Shown here in pieces: positions 5,717 to 6,206 of a DNA stretch of 6,206 nt. Below the pieces are notes generated by a model. That model was not told where the DNA came from, searched no databases, and worked only from the letters and a program-made list of their open reading frames with translations. This DNA is from an uncultured Fidelibacterota bacterium (GTDB lineage: Bacteria > Marinisomatota > Marinisomatia > Marinisomatales > UBA1611): contig CAJWMI010000081.1 of NCBI GenBank assembly GCA_913043185.1, positions 1-6,206 of the forward strand. The letters are read 5' to 3'. Position 1 is the first letter of the stretch; each line of letters opens with the position of its first letter. A program made the position numbers and the translations under genes.

Positions 5717-5741
5717 AAAAAACCCCACGAATGTGGGGCTT
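5717..5741 (-). terminator. Intrinsic terminator (copy 3) of the alpha/beta hydrolase gene
   Basis: The perfect 6-bp stem CCCCAC/GTGGGG (5723-5728 and 5733-5738) encloses the 4-nt loop GAAT. It is followed on the minus strand by six T (5717-5722). It is the cleanest of the three related copies. It starts 23 bp after the hydrolase stop at 5764 and lies just upstream of the Kazal gene start at 5688. Confidence 0.9.
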
Positions 5742-5763
5742 GATATTGTAGAAAGGGGTAGAA

Positions 5764-6206
5764 TTATTTAATCCAATTTTCTACTATCACATAAAATTCA
5801 GGGGTTTGACTATGTCCACCTTCTTTAATTACATAGTCTGTCTCAATACCTAATTTTTCCATTAAGTTTTTTCCAGCAGATGAATATTTCAACTCTAAAA
5901 CACTGTCATTTTTACCATGAATAATTAATGCTTTTTTATTTTGATATTGTGATAAGTCATTTTTTACTGTGTATTCGACTGGAAGTCTTCCACTACTAAT
6001 AATAAATCCTTTAAAAAATTCAGGATAATTCAGAGCAATTTCATATGATATAATCCCACCCTGACTATGGCCACCAATATATACATGCTTAGATTTGATT
6101 TCGTTTTCTTTTATAACATTTTTGATAGTATTTAGAACTAACTGGGTACTTTCTTTAATCTGATTTTGATTAGAAGTAGTATCACCATTTTCAATCTTAA
6201 AATCGT
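5764..6206 (-). CDS. Alpha/beta hydrolase (carboxylesterase/phospholipase-like), partial
   Basis: The last 146 codons of a gene whose start lies beyond the right edge. Translation of the minus strand gives the nucleophile elbow GGHSQGG (Ser nucleophile) after a KHVYI strand. The acid strand KALIIHGKNDSVL (Asp) follows, then the C-terminal EGGHSQTPEF carrying the catalytic His. The complete Ser-Asp-His triad is therefore present in the usual order and spacing. The short distance from elbow to acid, with little cap, resembles the abhydrolase_2 carboxylesterase/phospholipase or dienelactone-hydrolase-like group that acts on small ester substrates. Substrate and location cannot be told because the N-terminus, and with it any signal peptide, is missing. 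Terminator copy 3 follows directly. Confidence 0.85.
   Translation of the reverse strand, partial: DFKIENGDTTSNQNQIKESTQLVLNTIKNVIKENEIKSKHVYIGGHSQGGIISYEIALNYPEFFKGFIISSGRLPVEYTVKNDLSQYQNKKALIIHGKNDSVLELKYSSAGKNLMEKLGIETDYVIKEGGHSQTPEFYVIVENWIK

Overview
The window looks like part of a metagenome-derived contig from an AT-rich, diderm, probably marine bacterium. From about position 480 onward the DNA is near 30% GC. Most of its genes encode exported envelope proteins: three predicted lipoproteins, a TonB-dependent receptor with a carboxypeptidase-regulatory-like N-terminal domain, and a small beta-barrel. That style fits Bacteroidota or Candidatus Marinimicrobia (SAR406), but this assignment is inference from protein style only, with no marker gene for it inside the low-GC part.

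Left edge (1 to about 475): the 3' end of miaB (TRAM domain) is followed by a bifunctional-nuclease (DUF151/BFN) gene. This stretch is about 48% GC by hand count. Partway through the BFN gene the family similarity stops and GC drops to about 29%, while the reading frame stays open to 758. This is either a recombination or island edge, or an assembly chimera. The two sides should not be assumed to come from one genome without read support.

Middle (759-3556, + strand): a two-gene unit that I read as an outer-membrane metal (probably zinc) acquisition system. A strong Shine-Dalgarno precedes a lipoprotein packed with His, Asp and Glu clusters. Its 3' end overlaps by 11 bp a ZnuD-like TonB-dependent receptor that starts at TTG. 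A perfect 15-bp inverted repeat lies inside the signal-peptide codons of the receptor and could tune receptor expression relative to the lipoprotein. An imperfect dyad lies upstream of the lipoprotein gene.

Then (3712-4596, +) comes a lipoprotein of a conserved family without a known function. It converges on a minus-strand block (4673-6206) of three independent single-gene units: a predicted outer-membrane beta-barrel protein, a tiny Kazal-type protease-inhibitor lipoprotein, and an alpha/beta hydrolase that runs off the right edge. Each of the three has its own downstream copy of what is visibly the same intrinsic terminator, built on a CCCC-AC-GAAT-GT-GGGG core beside an A-run (read on the + strand).

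No tRNA, rRNA, CRISPR array, transposase or integrase is visible. No gene-free stretch exceeds about 160 bp.
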